Below, one piece after another: positions 38,921 through 51,109 of a DNA stretch of 64,000 nucleotides (positions within the stretch are counted from its first letter, which is position 1; each line of letters starts with the position of its first letter). Under the pieces are notes generated by a model. That model was not told the DNA's origin. It saw nothing but the letters and a program-made list of their open reading frames with translations, and did no database searches. Made by a program: the position numbers and the translations under genes. Source of the stretch: Conchocele bisecta. Taxonomy: Eukaryota > Mollusca > Bivalvia > Lucinida > Thyasiridae. The stretch lies in assembly GCA_029237695.1 (NCBI GenBank), contig CM055265.1, positions 219,841,679 to 219,905,678 of the forward strand, given 5' to 3'.

Positions 38921-40106
38921 CTATTTATTAAATAATTCTAGTTGATCAATGCCACGTTTTTTATGATTTGACAAGAGTTCTGCACCGAATAATAATCTTG
39001 GTAAGCATATCTTGTTGATAAGTGACACTGAGTGAATCGGGATAATATATGTATGGTTCATATTTAGTGAAAGAAGAGCGAATAAGGAGGATTTCGCCTT
39101 CTTGCATGCATTATCCACTTTATTGTTGTCGGTCATTTTACTGTTCAAGAATATTCCGACATGTCTAATATTATCTGTTTGAGATATGCAGTCGGATCCC
39201 ATGGTTAATTTCAACTCTTTGTTTGTTCTACTTGTTTTGCCAAATGTTATAAGAAAACTTTTAGACGCATTCATGACGTATCAAAACATGCATGTATACA
39301 GGTGAGCTATATCAAGCATGCATTGTAGGTTAACGGGACTCGTTGTCGCGAGGGTTATATCGTCTGATAGGGTAACGTTACCGGTTTGTATGTTGACTAT
39401 TGTTGTGCCTAATCCACTTCGTTGCAGCAAGCATGATAGTTCATCAATAAAGAGAATATATATCCAAGTAGAGATTATCCCCCCTTGGCGGATCCCTTGA
39501 TTAACGTCAACATTTGAAGAACGTAAACCGTTGACTAGGACGCAACTAGACATGTTACTGTGAGCGTCTACTAAGAGCGACCACATTTTATCTGTGACCC
39601 CACTGCCCCAGGTTATGTAGTTTATGAAACACGCCTGACAATCAAACAGTATCGAATGCTTGTTTTGTGTCCAGCGTGGCCACGTATACTTTGCTGCCTA
39701 ATTCAATATTGTGATATATTGTCTCCTGCAAATTGAAAGATGCAGTTACAGCACCGGTGTGCTTTTGGTACGCGTTTTGTTGTTTATTCGGAAATGGTAT
39801 GTTATTATCGAACACCCGTTTTGTCAGAGTAGAGTGTATTACCTTCTCAAATAGCTTTCAAATTACTGGTAACAATGTGATAGGCCTATAATTTCTAGGG
39901 TCAGTCCTCGGTTTACCGTTATCCTTATATATAGGTATTATCATTCCTCGCTTACAAGTACATGATATTACCTCGGATGATATAATTATGTTAAACAGAT
40001 CTGTAAGGGCGTGGCACAGTACAGGCCCACCCAATTTTATATGTTCATTATATACCATGTCGTATGAAGCGGCCTTGCTATTTTTCAGTGATCGGATTGT
40101 TTCCAT
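38921..40106 (-). pseudogene. LINE reverse transcriptase domain (broken)
   Basis: 40106-39858: KNSKAASYDMVYNEHIKL, RNYRPITLLPVI. 39586-39281: NQGIRQGGIISTWIYILF and SDDITLAT, the catalytic box with Ser in place of Ala. 39274-38921: RHVGIFLNSKM, SLINKICLPRLLFGAEL. Several stops and frame changes lie between them. Confidence 0.85.
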
Positions 40107-40407
40107 GGTAATATTTGGTTCTATGCTCGGTACATTTCGTAATTGTGAATTAGTTTGCTTTAATTTCTCAACTTCACGTTCAATAAAGTATTTATATTTA
40201 TATCGAATTGTGCCTCGCGTAAGGGCGTGTATAGCTCTTTATAATATGTCGAAAACCCGTCCGCGATAACGCTGGGGTCACGTGATACACCAGATTCGGT
40301 ATCAAGCTGACAACACGTGTGTTTGCATTTTCCCTTCTTTCTATTAATTAATGATCAGAATAATCGATTGTCGCATTCAGCAGTCTCGTTTAGCTGCAAA
40401 ATAAAAT

Positions 40408-41491
40408 TTAATTATATTTGTTGTATGGCTTTTTTTGTGTATTTACGAAAGTTCGTTCGGCATTTTTATAATTTACGAACGATTGGTGTTGCCTGCCCCT
40501 GGGTCTACCCTGAGCAATCCAGAGTCGGCGTGCTTGCCTCTGGGCGTCATGCGATAGTTTAACTTCTTTCGACCAATACGGTTTACAGTTACTATTGTAT
40601 TTGCTCATTGGAAGCGTTTTATCTGAAGCGATCAAAATAGCGTTTATTGTGTCCCCATATATTGTATCAATGTCCTCGAGCGGCAGATTTTCTAGCGAGG
40701 ACGACAATGACTGTTGATAGGCTTGTATTTGATCGTTAGTTATTTTATTCCATGCCACGTGCGCAGTTGTATTCTTCACATGAGTGTAGTTTATGGGATT
40801 GTAAATATTTATGCATATCGGGAGGTGGTCAGACACGTAGTATAAATCATAATCTATGATTTCAATCTCGCTGGCAAAACACGAGTCATGGTTATACATG
40901 ATCACATGGTCTAGCAATTTTTCCATAGTTATGAAAGTAAATGGCGGACCTATACGATCATTTGAGTAAATTAATGAGGTCATATCATTTTGTTGCATGA
41001 ATTTCGTGAGTGTTCTCTAAATGAATGAGAGGAAGTGCTGGTATGATGAATATTTCACTGTTCATGTCACCTAGAAATATTATAGTGCCATGCTCAAAAT
41101 ACAAGTCACAAATAGCTTGTAAAGTATTGATATATTGTATATAGTGCTCATTAGCATAGTTTGCGGATGGCATATATACACAAAATTCGAACAGTTTCAT
41201 GTTACATGAATGTGAAATTTCGATACCGGCAATTCGCTCGTCTGATACCTCGTCCATTCTCCTTATCGAGAATTCGAGTGACGTTTTATGTAATATGGAG
41301 ACACCACCTTTACCACATTTGACATTACTGTATATATCGTAATTATTGTCACAGCAAATTATGTCTCTATATTCTGTATTAATGGATGACATAAAAGTCT
41401 TAGAATAATCGAATAGTTTATGCTCCGTAATGAAGGCGATGTCTATGTCTTTATTTTCTAAAAGGTATCCCAAGCTTGCTGCGGATGACAT
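40408..41491 (-). pseudogene. LINE apurinic-type endonuclease domain (broken)
   Basis: The frame at 41491-40985 has DIAFITEHKLF, CGKGGVSILHKTSLEFSI and IIFLGDMNSEI. The next frame (40998-40408) has YYVSDHLPICINI, the SDH catalytic motif, then a basic linker (KPYWSKEVKLSHDAQRQARR). These are the motifs of exonuclease-endonuclease-phosphatase domains of LINEs, which nick target DNA. Confidence 0.85.
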
Positions 41492-41560
41492 ACTACCTCT
41501 AACGTTCCAGCTGGGGCTATATCACGGTATGTATGTGACTCACGATGGGCAGAATATAGA

Positions 41561-41701
41561 GAATAGTAGGTTAGTGGTGCCGTGAATGGGAAAATATCTG
41601 ACAAAGCATAGGAAGCGGGATGGGCGAGGCTCTGCTGAGTCCATCCCGTTTCCATGCCGCGCCAGATATGTTTTCCCATTCACGGCCCTAACCTACTATT
41701 C
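41561..41701. mobile_element. fold-back MITE M5, copy 1 (termini GAATAGTAGGTTAG)
   Basis: GAATAGTAGGTTAGTGGTGC, CGTGAATGGGAAAA is inversely matched by TTTTCCCATTCACGG, CCTAACCTACTATTC. The second copy is at 51720-51860. Confidence 0.8.
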
Positions 41702-41869
41702 TATTTATCCCGTCAACACATACACATAGCTTTAAATGTCAAACATAAACCCAGCCGCATCCTCAAAATCGGAGAATCGACTAGTATGACAACCTCACAT
41801 ATTAATACGCAGTGACTAGGTCGTATTGACAGGATATCAACAATGTTGACGGGATAAATGTATATTCGT

Positions 41870-41948
41870 GCCCGGTTAGCTCGGATGGTTATACTTAGGG
41901 AGATAGTACTGTAAACCAGATGTCTCCAGTTCGATTCCGGGCCGGTGC
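41870..41948 (+). repeat. tRNA-like SINE head, copy 1
   Basis: GCCCGGTTAGCTCGGATGG (A-box region) and CCAGTTCGATTCCGGGCC (B box). Acceptor-like ends are present, but the anticodon arm is extended. It is followed by a TTTCTTGCCGTGTGACA tail. Confidence 0.75.
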
Positions 41949-42615
41949 GCAATTTTCTTGCCGTGTGACATGTTACAATTCGGGAAGTTTTGTTTTACAT
42001 ACATTTTGGAACAGCGAAGTTGCCGGTCAGCAGATTGCCAGTTATTCACAACGCCGTGGAGATGAATGGGACTAATGTTAACATTGTGATATACAATGAA
42101 ACCCCTCTAAACCGGACACCAATAAAACATATGTGATCATATGACATTGTTTGATTATTTTCTTGGTAATTTATCTCATGTGATAATGTATGTTCATGAT
42201 CGCCGGCATACATGTAGCACACAACTATGGCTAACAAATATCAATACCTCTCTAAACCGGACACCCTGATCCGGCTTAGAGAGGTTTCGGTGTAAACGCA
42301 ATCCACGGAATTGGCACTTCAATTATGAAAGGTGTAACTATTTGGATGTGTTATTTGCCGTTGTTTCTCGACCAATGAAAGCACAGCATATCATCTCAAG
42401 TAATCGCATGTTGCGACGTTTTAGCCAATATTTATTAAATTATTAAATATTTCAATATGTACCGTGCTATATTTAGAACTGATGTTATACCTTGGTACCG
42501 TCACTTCACGAAACCATGATACCCATACACGCGCTCACATCGATGTCACACCGCCAAGCACATACTAGTAACGATTCAAATCACGTTTACTGACATACTG
42601 CAACATTTATATAAT

Positions 42616-43040
42616 AGGTACATGTCCATTCAGTAGACACCAAATGTTTGTTATATCAGAGACATCATCTGAGACATTTTCTGGCAAAAAAGACATTCAC
42701 TCACCATTACCCCACGTATTTACTGGAATTATTATACATTATATATCAGACGTAAATTTCCACACCGATATCAGGTGCGATAACCGTGTTTTCTTTAAAT
42801 GTAAACGGACTTTGCTATTTATTTTCTGTTTTTATGTGTTGATGTGCAATGATCTTACTTTATATTCTGTCGAAAATATTATTTTTTCAGCGTCACTATC
42901 AGTAAAATAAATATTTACTAAATGATTATAGCTGTACAGCTAACACACGTAATGTTTAGAACTGGTGGAATAGTGACACAATAATACACTTATTTAATTC
43001 CTATAAAGAACATTTTGTGCCTACTGAGTGGGTATGTAAC
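42616..43040. mobile_element. piggyBac-like MITE M2, degraded copy
   Basis: Ends AGGTACATGTCCATTCAGTA and GTGCCTACTGAGTGGGTATG. The flanking TTAA is lost. The interior (ACATCATCTGAGACATTTTC, GTAAATTTCCACACC) matches 56161-56673. Confidence 0.75.
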
Positions 43041-44230
43041 TTTGATATGTATTGACGAAAGCGTCGAAATATGCGATTAATTGAGACGAAATGTTGTGCT
43101 TTCATTGGTCGATAAACTAGGGCAAACAATATGTAACATGAACGATTATAAACACAGCCCCAGTTACCAGTTATAATTGATATGTCATTTAGGCTCACTT
43201 GAGAAACTCCCCATGGTCTGTGGAGTTTACTATTCCAGCGTTGCTCTGGCTGTTGCCAGGGTTAAACAGGGCGTCTCAAGTCACACTAATGTTCAGCCGT
43301 GTAGGTCGCGATATAAGCACACTTGTTGGGGTTCACACACTTTTACAATGCGAATGTTATTTACACCGACGCAACTGATGTTTTTGTTATTTATGTTATA
43401 TTTAAGGGTCAGAATTGGCTCGCAGATCTTCTAAACCCGGGCATTTGAGACCAAACAACTGACAGTTCAATGGCCGTTGGCCCGTTTGTTTCCGAATTTA
43501 CCAATATGTGCGATACAGACGAAATATGTGCATGATAGAAGCAGGCGATCAGGCGGTTAATTTAACCTAGCTAGTTCATTCTCATATCGCACTCAACTGA
43601 TGTTGTATGGACAGCATAGAGTCTACTTTGATGGGGATAGTGACAGGTCAGGTGTAAATTTGGGCTGCGGTTTATTGGATAGCTTAGGGTGTTATTCTCA
43701 TACAAAATGTGGAAATGTGTATAAGGAATACTAAAACAAATGTTGATAATTACTTTACGTTGGATTATATTGTAAAATATGTAAAATATGTAAAACAACA
43801 GAGGATTAATTGTGAATTTTTCTGGGAACAATAGTAGAGAACAAAGAGAGCTTTAATTACTGTGAACTATGGTGAACTAAGTGTGAGCTTCAGTCACTGT
43901 CAGGTGAGAGCCATAGGCGTTATGAATAAGAATGCATGCTGTGATATTGACAATGTGATATACCTTGATTTGCAGTGCACAAAGCTATAAAACACTATAT
44001 GGACATTATATGGAATACAACGAGTCATAAGGTATTATAACACTCAACAATTATTTACCACTCTTTCAAACCGACAAAACAAACATCATGTCACAATTAT
44101 CAGTTATTATTCAGTACCAGACGTGCGAATTACACCAGTCCGGTCAACCAAACGCGCACAAACAACAGTAAAGACTCCTAAGAGTAAGTTACCCCCAGCC
44201 GCACCATTTCGCGAGATGCTGATTGGTACT
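43041..44230. other. no recognised features
   Basis: AT-rich sequence. Frames at 43177-43434 and 43571-43831 show no domain. I see nothing else to call. Confidence 0.4.
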
Positions 44231-44236
44231 TGAAAT

Positions 44237-44290
44237 ACCCTCTTGAAATGATGGGTCCTTGAATTCAAGGACCCATCATTTCAAGAGGGT
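44237..44290. repeat. perfect 54-bp palindrome
   Basis: Bases 44237-44263 are exactly the reverse complement of 44264-44290, with no spacer, centred on GAATTC. The arm contains CTTGAAATGATGGGTCCTTG. Confidence 0.95.
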
Positions 44291-44424
44291 TTTTCACCGA
44301 TGATCAGCAACCTGGTGTCCCCATTAATCGAGCAATAAATTCAACAGGACGTTGACTCCGCCAACGCAGGGGTAAGAAATGAAGTCGTCAAACCCTGGAA
44401 GAATTCAATGACAAGTTAACCCGG

Positions 44425-44888
44425 TTGGTGGAGGAACAAAACAACACAATTCGTCAACAGCACTCACGAATTTCCGAGTTAGAGTCCGAACACGACCTAC
44501 TTTGCACAGAAATGGACGACCTCAAGCTATCGGTAAATGACCTGGAACAATATGGCCGACGTAACAACCTATGGATATCAAACATGATGACCGGCCCCCC
44601 TAACGCCACGGAAGCCGAGGTAACGGAACACACACAAATTTATAAACGACCCGGTATTAAAGGCGACGCCGGGATCATCTGTTATATTACGCCAATAGCC
44701 TCTGATCAGATCGACAGGTGCCACCCAGTTGGCCCAATGCGAGGTGTAAACGAAATATAATTGTAAAATTTAACAAATATCACACCAAACAGACAATATA
44801 TCAAGCCAAATCTAACTTAAAGGGCGATATCCACAAACGGTACATTTCAGAAGACCTAACGCTACACAACTACGCGGTAGTACAATAA
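44425..44888 (+). pseudogene. LINE ORF1-like fragment (coiled coil + RRM-like)
   Basis: The first frame (44425-44760) has a coiled coil (ISELESEHDLLCTEMDDLKL) then VNDLEQYGRRNNLWIS, the start of the conserved region of L1-type ORF1 proteins. A frame break near 44740 leads to RNIIVKFNKYHTKQTIYQA and HKRYISEDLTLHNYAVV, closing at 44888. ORF1 proteins bind the element RNA. The rest of the element is not seen nearby. Confidence 0.75.
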
Positions 44889-45379
44889 TTAACGCGTCAG
44901 TGACGAGCCGGACACATCGTATCATTCTCGACAAGAGACGGAATATCTACGCTAATGTATGGGTAATGTGAACACGCAATGAAGCTGCTGGTTAAGTAAG
45001 ATGTAGCACAGCTCACGCTCAGTCATTGGAGCCACTTGATGTCAATAAATAATATATTGACATATAGTGGCGCGATTGCCGCAAGAGGTAGTGTAAAGTC
45101 GATATTCGTGTTTGATATCTTGTCCGTCGTGATTCTCACATTTCGGTTTCGTAGTGAGACTTGCGATGGAACATCATACAGTCAACATTTTTAGAATCCC
45201 ATTCTTCCCTTCACATCCGTTATTTGAAGGGGTGCCATATGGGATCTTGTTCATTGATTGTGCTGTGTCGGTCAGAGTGTACCCTGAGCAGACGGCATAG
45301 TTATGATTGGGCTGGTCAGAGTGCACTTTGACAACAAAACATGATTGTATTGCTGAGTCATACATACTTATTTTCTATT

Positions 45380-46830
45380 ATTGCAGAGTGACAAACAGAG
45401 TACACCTGATCAGACTATACACACGCATTTCGGCTGGTCTGGGTCTACTGTGGTTGTATACCATGTATGGTTCAGTCAATATATTCTATATCTCGGCATA
45501 TTAAGGGTCAAGGCAGTATTGATGAGTGGCAGGAGTATACCCTGATCAGATTAAACATTCGTGTGTAGGCTGGTCTTGGTCTACACTGGTCGTAGATCCC
45601 GTACACCCATTCAAAGGATATCGTCGACGATGTCACATAATACTAAGGTAGACTAAGTTTCGGATAAGTTGATGCTTAGTGACAGAGCATACCCAGATCA
45701 GGTTATACATTTGTGTCTAAGCTGGTCTCGGTCTACACTGGTTGTGAGTCATGTATGGTTCATTCATCCACTACTTCTTCCGTAATGTCACATTATACTT
45801 TAATAAACCTGGCTAATGTTCCGTTTTGGTGAGTAGCAAACAGAATATACCCATATCATATTGTGCAAGCAGAGTATACCCATATCAGATTATACATTTG
45901 TGTCTAAGCTGGTCTCGGTCTACACTGGTTGTTAGTCATGTATGGTTCATTCATCCACTACTTGTTCTGTCATGCCACGTCATACTAAGATAAAACTTGT
46001 CTGGTGTTCCTTTTTAAGGAGTAACAAGCAGAGTATACGCGGATGAGATTATACATTCGTGTCTACGCTGGTCGCCGTCTACACTGGTTGTACATCATGT
46101 ATGGTTCATTCATACACTACTTGTTCTGTCATGTCACGCCATACTCTAATAAACTTGGCTGGTGTTCCTTTTTAAGGAGTAACAAGCAGAGTATACCCAG
46201 ATCAGATTATACATTAGTGTCTACGCTGGTCTCGGTATACACCGGTTGTAAATCATGTATGGTTGATTTATTCGCTACTTGGCAGATGTTACATTTTTCA
46301 GGAGTAACAGATTATACACTGATTAGACTATACATTGTAGGTGATGTACGATTCAATCATGCAGTCATACGTTTTACAATTTCAAGCCGTACTCAGATGA
46401 TTCAAGTCTATTACGTTTGATATATCGAATATATCCTGCTCAGCATGTACTTCGATGTAGGCTGGTCTGTGCCCACGTTGGTTATATTCTGAGCAGTTAT
46501 TGAAATCAATCGATATGTTTTCGCACATCATTTCATCGTAACGAACAAGAACCTGATACGACACTATCACATAGTAACTAATGGAGTATACACTGATCAG
46601 AATATACGTTCGTGTGCAGGCTAGCCTGCATCAACATTTGTTGTGGAACTGTGCTGTTAACTCACCCAGTTGATACTTTCTACCTTTGCAGGGTATACTT
46701 ATTTATAATAATAGGATTCTAAATGGTTGAGTAACGGAAAACATAGTATACACTGATCAGACTGCATAGTTGTGCCTAGGCTGGTCCGGATCTGCACGGG
46801 TTGTACATCATGTAATGGTCACTCATGTAA
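45380..46830. repeat. diverged tandem array of about 150-170-bp units
   Basis: Each unit contains GCAGAGTATACCCAGATCAG, ATTATACATT, GTGTCTA(A/C)GCTGGTC and TCTACACTGGTTGTA, then CATGTATGGTTCATTCAT. Units start at about 45385, 45530, 45680, 45865, 46025, 46185, 46575 and 46745. No coding capacity. Confidence 0.85.
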
Positions 46831-46839
46831 TCGATATCC

Positions 46840-47590
46840 TGCCGTGTCACTTCATACTCTCGAGTTGCATGTAAGTTTATATTTATAGCGGAATGTGAAT
46901 CTTGTTCATAATACTGTGACATAATTGTGGTCAATAATTGAAAGTAGATCGCTTTTCCCAGTGACACGTGTGAGTGTTTGTTAGGTATGTATTATTATAA
47001 CAATAAAGAAAGCATTATGTCACTGGATTAAATGCATGAGCCGTTTGGCTAGACATGCGATCTGATCGGGATCTACAGTGTTCGTTAAATGATTTATAAC
47101 TAGCACACGATACTTTGCAGTAGATATTTTATATGAGAATATTTCACTGAACTATCCATCCCGCCACAAAAACCTGATCCCCGTTTTGCATCACATGTTA
47201 GGAAGATGTATTTGTATGTTGCATGTACGTGTTCCTACCAGCTTCAATATCATCTTCTTCTTTTTCTACTATTCCTTTTGTTTTTTACTCGCTCTATCTT
47301 CTTTCTCTCAGTCAAACGTCTTGCTGTTTGAATGTCACTATTATAGGTACATGCACTATGTTGAGAAGATTTGTGAACATACATGTTATCGGGTGTTGTT
47401 GGGTGAGGTTGTCATTGTTGATACATATGGCAGCTCTTCACCTCGCTGATTTAATTAATAAGCCGAATGGGTAATGATTTAACTTCCTGGAGGGCTGATA
47501 TAGGTAATTTTAATTGTAGCACACATCCGATATTGCTTGCGTTTACAATATTTACTAATATTTAATATATAATACTGAAAGCGGACATAG
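46840..47590. other. no recognised features
   Basis: AT-rich sequence. A piece at 47050-47090 (TCTGATCGGGATCTACAGTG) resembles motifs at 26100 and 29320. Overlapping frames at 47186-47474 have no domain. Confidence 0.4.
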
Positions 47591-47598
47591 GTAATTGT

Positions 47599-48081
47599 TT
47601 GACCAATATATTTAAATGTAGAGGATCCGGATTACTATTTAACCTCAATATTTGTCTAGCAATAATATCTTTGATTTTGCTACTGCTGGCTGGTGATGTT
47701 GAAAGAAATCCAGGGCCTGAAAATGAGATTGGATCTTTTTCAATTTTACATTTAAATATTAGAGGTATTCGCAATAAGGTCAGTTATATCGAGGACACTT
47801 TTACAGACTTCGATATTCTATGTTTTACAGAAACGCACTTATCATGCGCTATAGAAACGAGCAGTTTGCAACTGAATGTATATGGCTTACCATTCCAAAA
47901 GTACAAATCGCCAAATTCTGGGGGTATATTAGTATATGTCGCAGACCACTTATTAGCAGAAAGAATGCAAAATTTAGAAACATTTTGGGATGAAACCATC
48001 TGGATTCAAGTTAAAACAAACCGTAAAACGTTCTTGATTGACACGATTTACCGACCCCCGTCGTCAAATATCGAATTTTGA
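47599..48081 (+). pseudogene. LINE 5' region: hydrophobic leader, 2A-like motif, endonuclease
   Basis: Residues about 15-33 are hydrophobic (NICLAIISLILLLLAG), directly followed by GDVERNPGP, which fits the 2A ribosome-skipping consensus D(V/I)ExNPGP. Then comes the endonuclease start FSILHLNIRGIRNKVSYIED, FDILCFTETHLS and GGILVYVADHL. 2A-like motifs upstream of the endonuclease are known in some animal LINEs. The frame stops at 48081, after IYRPPSSN, and homologous sequence continues in other frames to about 48400 (SPNISDHKATFF). Confidence 0.85.
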
Positions 48082-48450
48082 GAATTACTTAATCGCAATC
48101 TAGAACTGGTATCCGATATAACAAATAAGATCTTTATTGTTGACGATGTAAATGAAGATCAATTACATGTACAAAACCACAAGTTAAAATACGTAATGAT
48201 TATGAATTAATTGAGAAACATTATTACATCCGCAACTCGGGAAACAGCTACTACTTCAACCTTACTGGATCCAATTATTGTTAACTAAGATCAGATAATT
48301 CTCAAAAGCGATGTATTATCTGTTTCGCCAAACATAAGTGATCATAAGGCTACATTTTTCATCATACCAGCTGAAAGTTCATATAGTAATTCATATAAAC
48401 GAACTGTATAGAACTATAAAAGAGCATACTTTGCTAAATTTAACGAGCTC

Positions 48451-49700
48451 ATGCTTAATACTGATTGGACAATTTTAAAAAATGTTAGCGTAGATGATGC
48501 ATCTAATATATTTACATCTAAGTTCATTGAGCTAGCTAAGCAATGCATTCCATGCAGTCAAGTCACAGTGCGGCCTAACGATAAACCATGGTATGATTCC
48601 GAAATTCACAAAACAAGCAAGCTAAGGGACAAGTTAGGAAATAAAGCAATACAATTTGGACGGGTGGACGAAATAAAGTTAATAATATGAAAAAACATGC
48701 AAGAGGAGCATTTTATAACGACATAGAGTTTAATCTAACGGAATCATTTTCGAATAACAAAATATATTTCTGGAAGCTAGTCCGACACTTTGTAGAAGAC
48801 AGCATGTCAAGTGGTACTATTTCTCCTTTAAAAAAAACCAATGACGGTAACACCGAACATTTATATTTGTCTGATGCCGAAAAAACAAACTGTCTTAACA
48901 ACTTCTTCGTTTCAATATCAACTGTTGATGATACTAACTCTACTTTACCACCGTTTGAATTGAAAACTAAGCAAGTTCTTGATACGATTAATATAAATGA
49001 ATCTGAGGTTAGAGATATAATACGAATTTTGAAAACTAATGAAGCTTGTGGATACGATATAATTAGTCATAGAATGTTAAAAGGAACTATTACATCTGTC
49101 TCAAAACCTCTGGCGATCCTCTTTAGCATATCTGTTAATGAATGTCAATTTCCGATAGCGTGGAAATTAGCAAGTGTAATTCCCCTATTGAAAAAGGGGT
49201 GTCCACAGACACCTTCAAATTATTGCCCGATATCGTTATTAAGCTGTCTAGGTAAGGTAATGGAGATAATAATATTTAAACATATTTATAATCACTTGCA
49301 CTCACAACAATTGATTTATAACAGGCAATCTTGTTTTTTACCAGGCCACTCAACGGTATATCAACTTACAGACATCCACCATCAAATATGTCAGGCATTT
49401 GATGAACGACAATCTACATGCATAGTGTTTTGTGATATTTCTAAAGCCTTTGATAGAGTCTGGCATAAGGGGTTAATATTTAAGCTAGGGCAAAATGGAT
49501 TAAATGGTTGTATTTTACGCTGGATCTAAAGCTACTTGTCGAATAGGAAACAGTCCGTATCTATACGGTCCACAACCTCAGATACAAAAATAGTTACTGC
49601 TGGCGTACCACAAGGTTCGGTACTCGGCACATTACAATTTATAATATATGTCAAGGACATAACTCGATTATTATTCGATTATTTGCTGACGACTTGCCTT
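48451..49700 (+). pseudogene. LINE reverse transcriptase, N-terminal half (broken)
   Basis: 48451-48690: linker (IPCSQVTVRPNDKPWYDSEI). 48687-49529: IIRILKTNEACGYDIISHRM, ASVIPLLKKG, NYCPISLLSCLGKVME, FLPGHSTVYQLTDI and motif A, FCDISKAFDRVWH. 49536 onward: GVPQGSVLGTL (motif B). A frame change then leads to LFADD at about 49675-49693, where plus-strand similarity ends. Confidence 0.88.
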
Positions 49701-50188
49701 AAGTTGTCGAGTGATACTGACCAGGGTAATCCTGTTACTATTCTCGCGGTTTCATTCTGATTTTTTCCCAACGAATCCTTTTCATATTCTGTACACCCAT
49801 CCCAGACTGATGAAGCATATTCTAGTATAGGTCTCATATAATATATATATATTTGGTTCAAAGACTGTCTGCTTATCTTAAATTTTAGGTTACGCATTAT
49901 TCCCAATACTCTCGTAATCGAATTAATTATATGATGTATGTGTGTATGCCATTTTCCGTGATCGTCAACAAAGGCTATGGACGTGTTCTGAAAGATTAAG
50001 TTTACGGGTCGATCACGTTGTCTTAATGTTAGAAGCATCGATTCAGACTTGTTCGGATTGAAACTAACCAACCATTGTTTAGCCCAATCAGAACTCATTA
50101 GCAGGTCATGATTTATTATGCCTTCTAGATCATCAACATTTGTTGAAGAAAAGGACAGAGAGCTGTCCACAAAATAAAAAGAATGCAC
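49700..50188 (-). pseudogene. LINE reverse transcriptase, C-terminal half (inverted)
   Basis: The minus-strand frame begins FVDSSLSFSSTNVDDLEG, the sequence expected just after the catalytic box. It continues with AKQWLVSFNPNKSE, VLGIMRNLKFKISRQSL, YYMRPILEYASSVWDGC and ends at LDNL. This is the thumb and following region of the same LINE type as 47599-49700. Confidence 0.85.
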
Positions 50189-50363
50189 ATTCTTAAATTT
50201 TGCTGTAATTTAATATTATCGAAAAAAATGTTGTTTTGGCCTTATTTATATAGCCGTAACATGTTGGCAGGTTTCGTGAAACAGACAGTTGTGAAATCAA
50301 TTGTATTATATTTGATCTCGTCTTGATCAGTCTGTACGTCGCCTTGACACTATACATATCGCA

Positions 50364-50768
50364 TCACGACGTCTTACTAGCATTGGTCAATATGGGATAA
50401 ATCGTCTTACTGCCTTTATCGACGAGATAATGTGTCGAAATTTTAATAAAACTCGAGATAACTAGTGTTAAGTACCACGTTGTTGACAATATTTCATGAT
50501 AGTTATCGTCTTGGTTAGTCACATGTAGTACGGCGTCTTGGCACACTACTGTTGTAAATGTTAATTCGTTGATTTCACGACGGGACTGGCTCGATGACCG
50601 TGCATGTCGTCTCCCAAGAACGGGAGACAGGAAGGAGGTGAAGGAGGTGGATACAGTGGAAACCGGCCCCAGGGGTCTAGCCCTTATTATAATAGTCTCC
50701 TCTGGTTCTTTAACGTACACATACTCTCCTTTAAATGTATACACGGGACCGCCTTTTAAATTCCCCAT
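50364..50768 (-). CDS. possible host exon, unknown protein
   Basis: The frame opens MGNLKGGPVYTFKGEYVYVK, EPEETIIIRARPLGPVSTVS, then a Ser/Arg-rich part (GRRHARSSSQSRREINEL). The first 75 codons look more protein-like than the last 60, which may be read into an intron. No family or clear splice sites are recognised. The plus-strand frame 50569-50781 overlaps it. Confidence 0.25.
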   Translation of the reverse strand: MGNLKGGPVYTFKGEYVYVKEPEETIIIRARPLGPVSTVSTSFTSFLSPVLGRRHARSSSQSRREINELTFTTVVCQDAVLHVTNQDDNYHEILSTTWYLTLVISSFIKISTHYLVDKGSKTIYPILTNASKTS

Positions 50769-51109
50769 CCGAAAGGACTAATAGATCATGAAATACAAGT
50801 ATCTCAGAAATACTGCCGCCCAGGAACTGAACACTGTGGAGTTCGTGCATAATTATTATCTTGCAATTGTCAAGTGGTTTGCCGATATATAAATACAACA
50901 GTTATATTCATGTGTGCTTCAATATTACAGGCTTTCAACAGTGATTCATAGCGAAGCCTTTGTTTACCTTTGTCAAGTGTATGTTGGCGTCTATTTACGA
51001 TGGTGCAGTTGTTTTTATCACAAAGCGTCAGGATTAGGTTTGACTAACACATCATTCCATGTAAGACTCTTTTTTTTACACGTAATATATATTTTGCCAT
51101 CCACATAAC

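Larger units (their letters stand above)
38030..41491 (-). mobile_element. degenerate non-LTR retrotransposon (LINE), minus strand
   Basis: Fragmented frames in the order endonuclease, reverse transcriptase, C-terminal zinc knuckle read along the minus strand, about 3.5 kb. There are many frameshifts and stops. The 5' end adjoins the composite repeat at 41465-42310. The clade cannot be fixed by eye. Confidence 0.85.
41465..42310. repeat. composite dispersed repeat, copy 1 (nested MITE and SINE head)
   Basis: Near-identical to 51663-52320 across about 650 bp. Both contain a 141-bp fold-back MITE (41561-41701) and a tRNA-like SINE head (41870-41948), followed by GAACAGCGAAGTTGCCGGTC and AATGAAACCCCTCT. 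Confidence 0.85.
47599..50188 (+). mobile_element. non-LTR retrotransposon (LINE) with inverted 3' half
   Basis: The plus-strand part (47599-49700) encodes a 2A-like leader, endonuclease and the first half of reverse transcriptase. The remainder of the same reverse transcriptase is on the minus strand (50188-49700). The break is at the FADD catalytic box. Stops lie near 48081, 48680 and 49527. Confidence 0.85.

Noticed and set aside
38000..41500. Host gene exons within the LINE
   Set aside because: All protein-like frames match endonuclease, reverse transcriptase or knuckle parts of one retrotransposon in order.
47599..50188. Twin priming as the cause of the LINE inversion
   Set aside because: Twin priming places the 5' ends of the two segments together; here the 3' ends of both segments meet.
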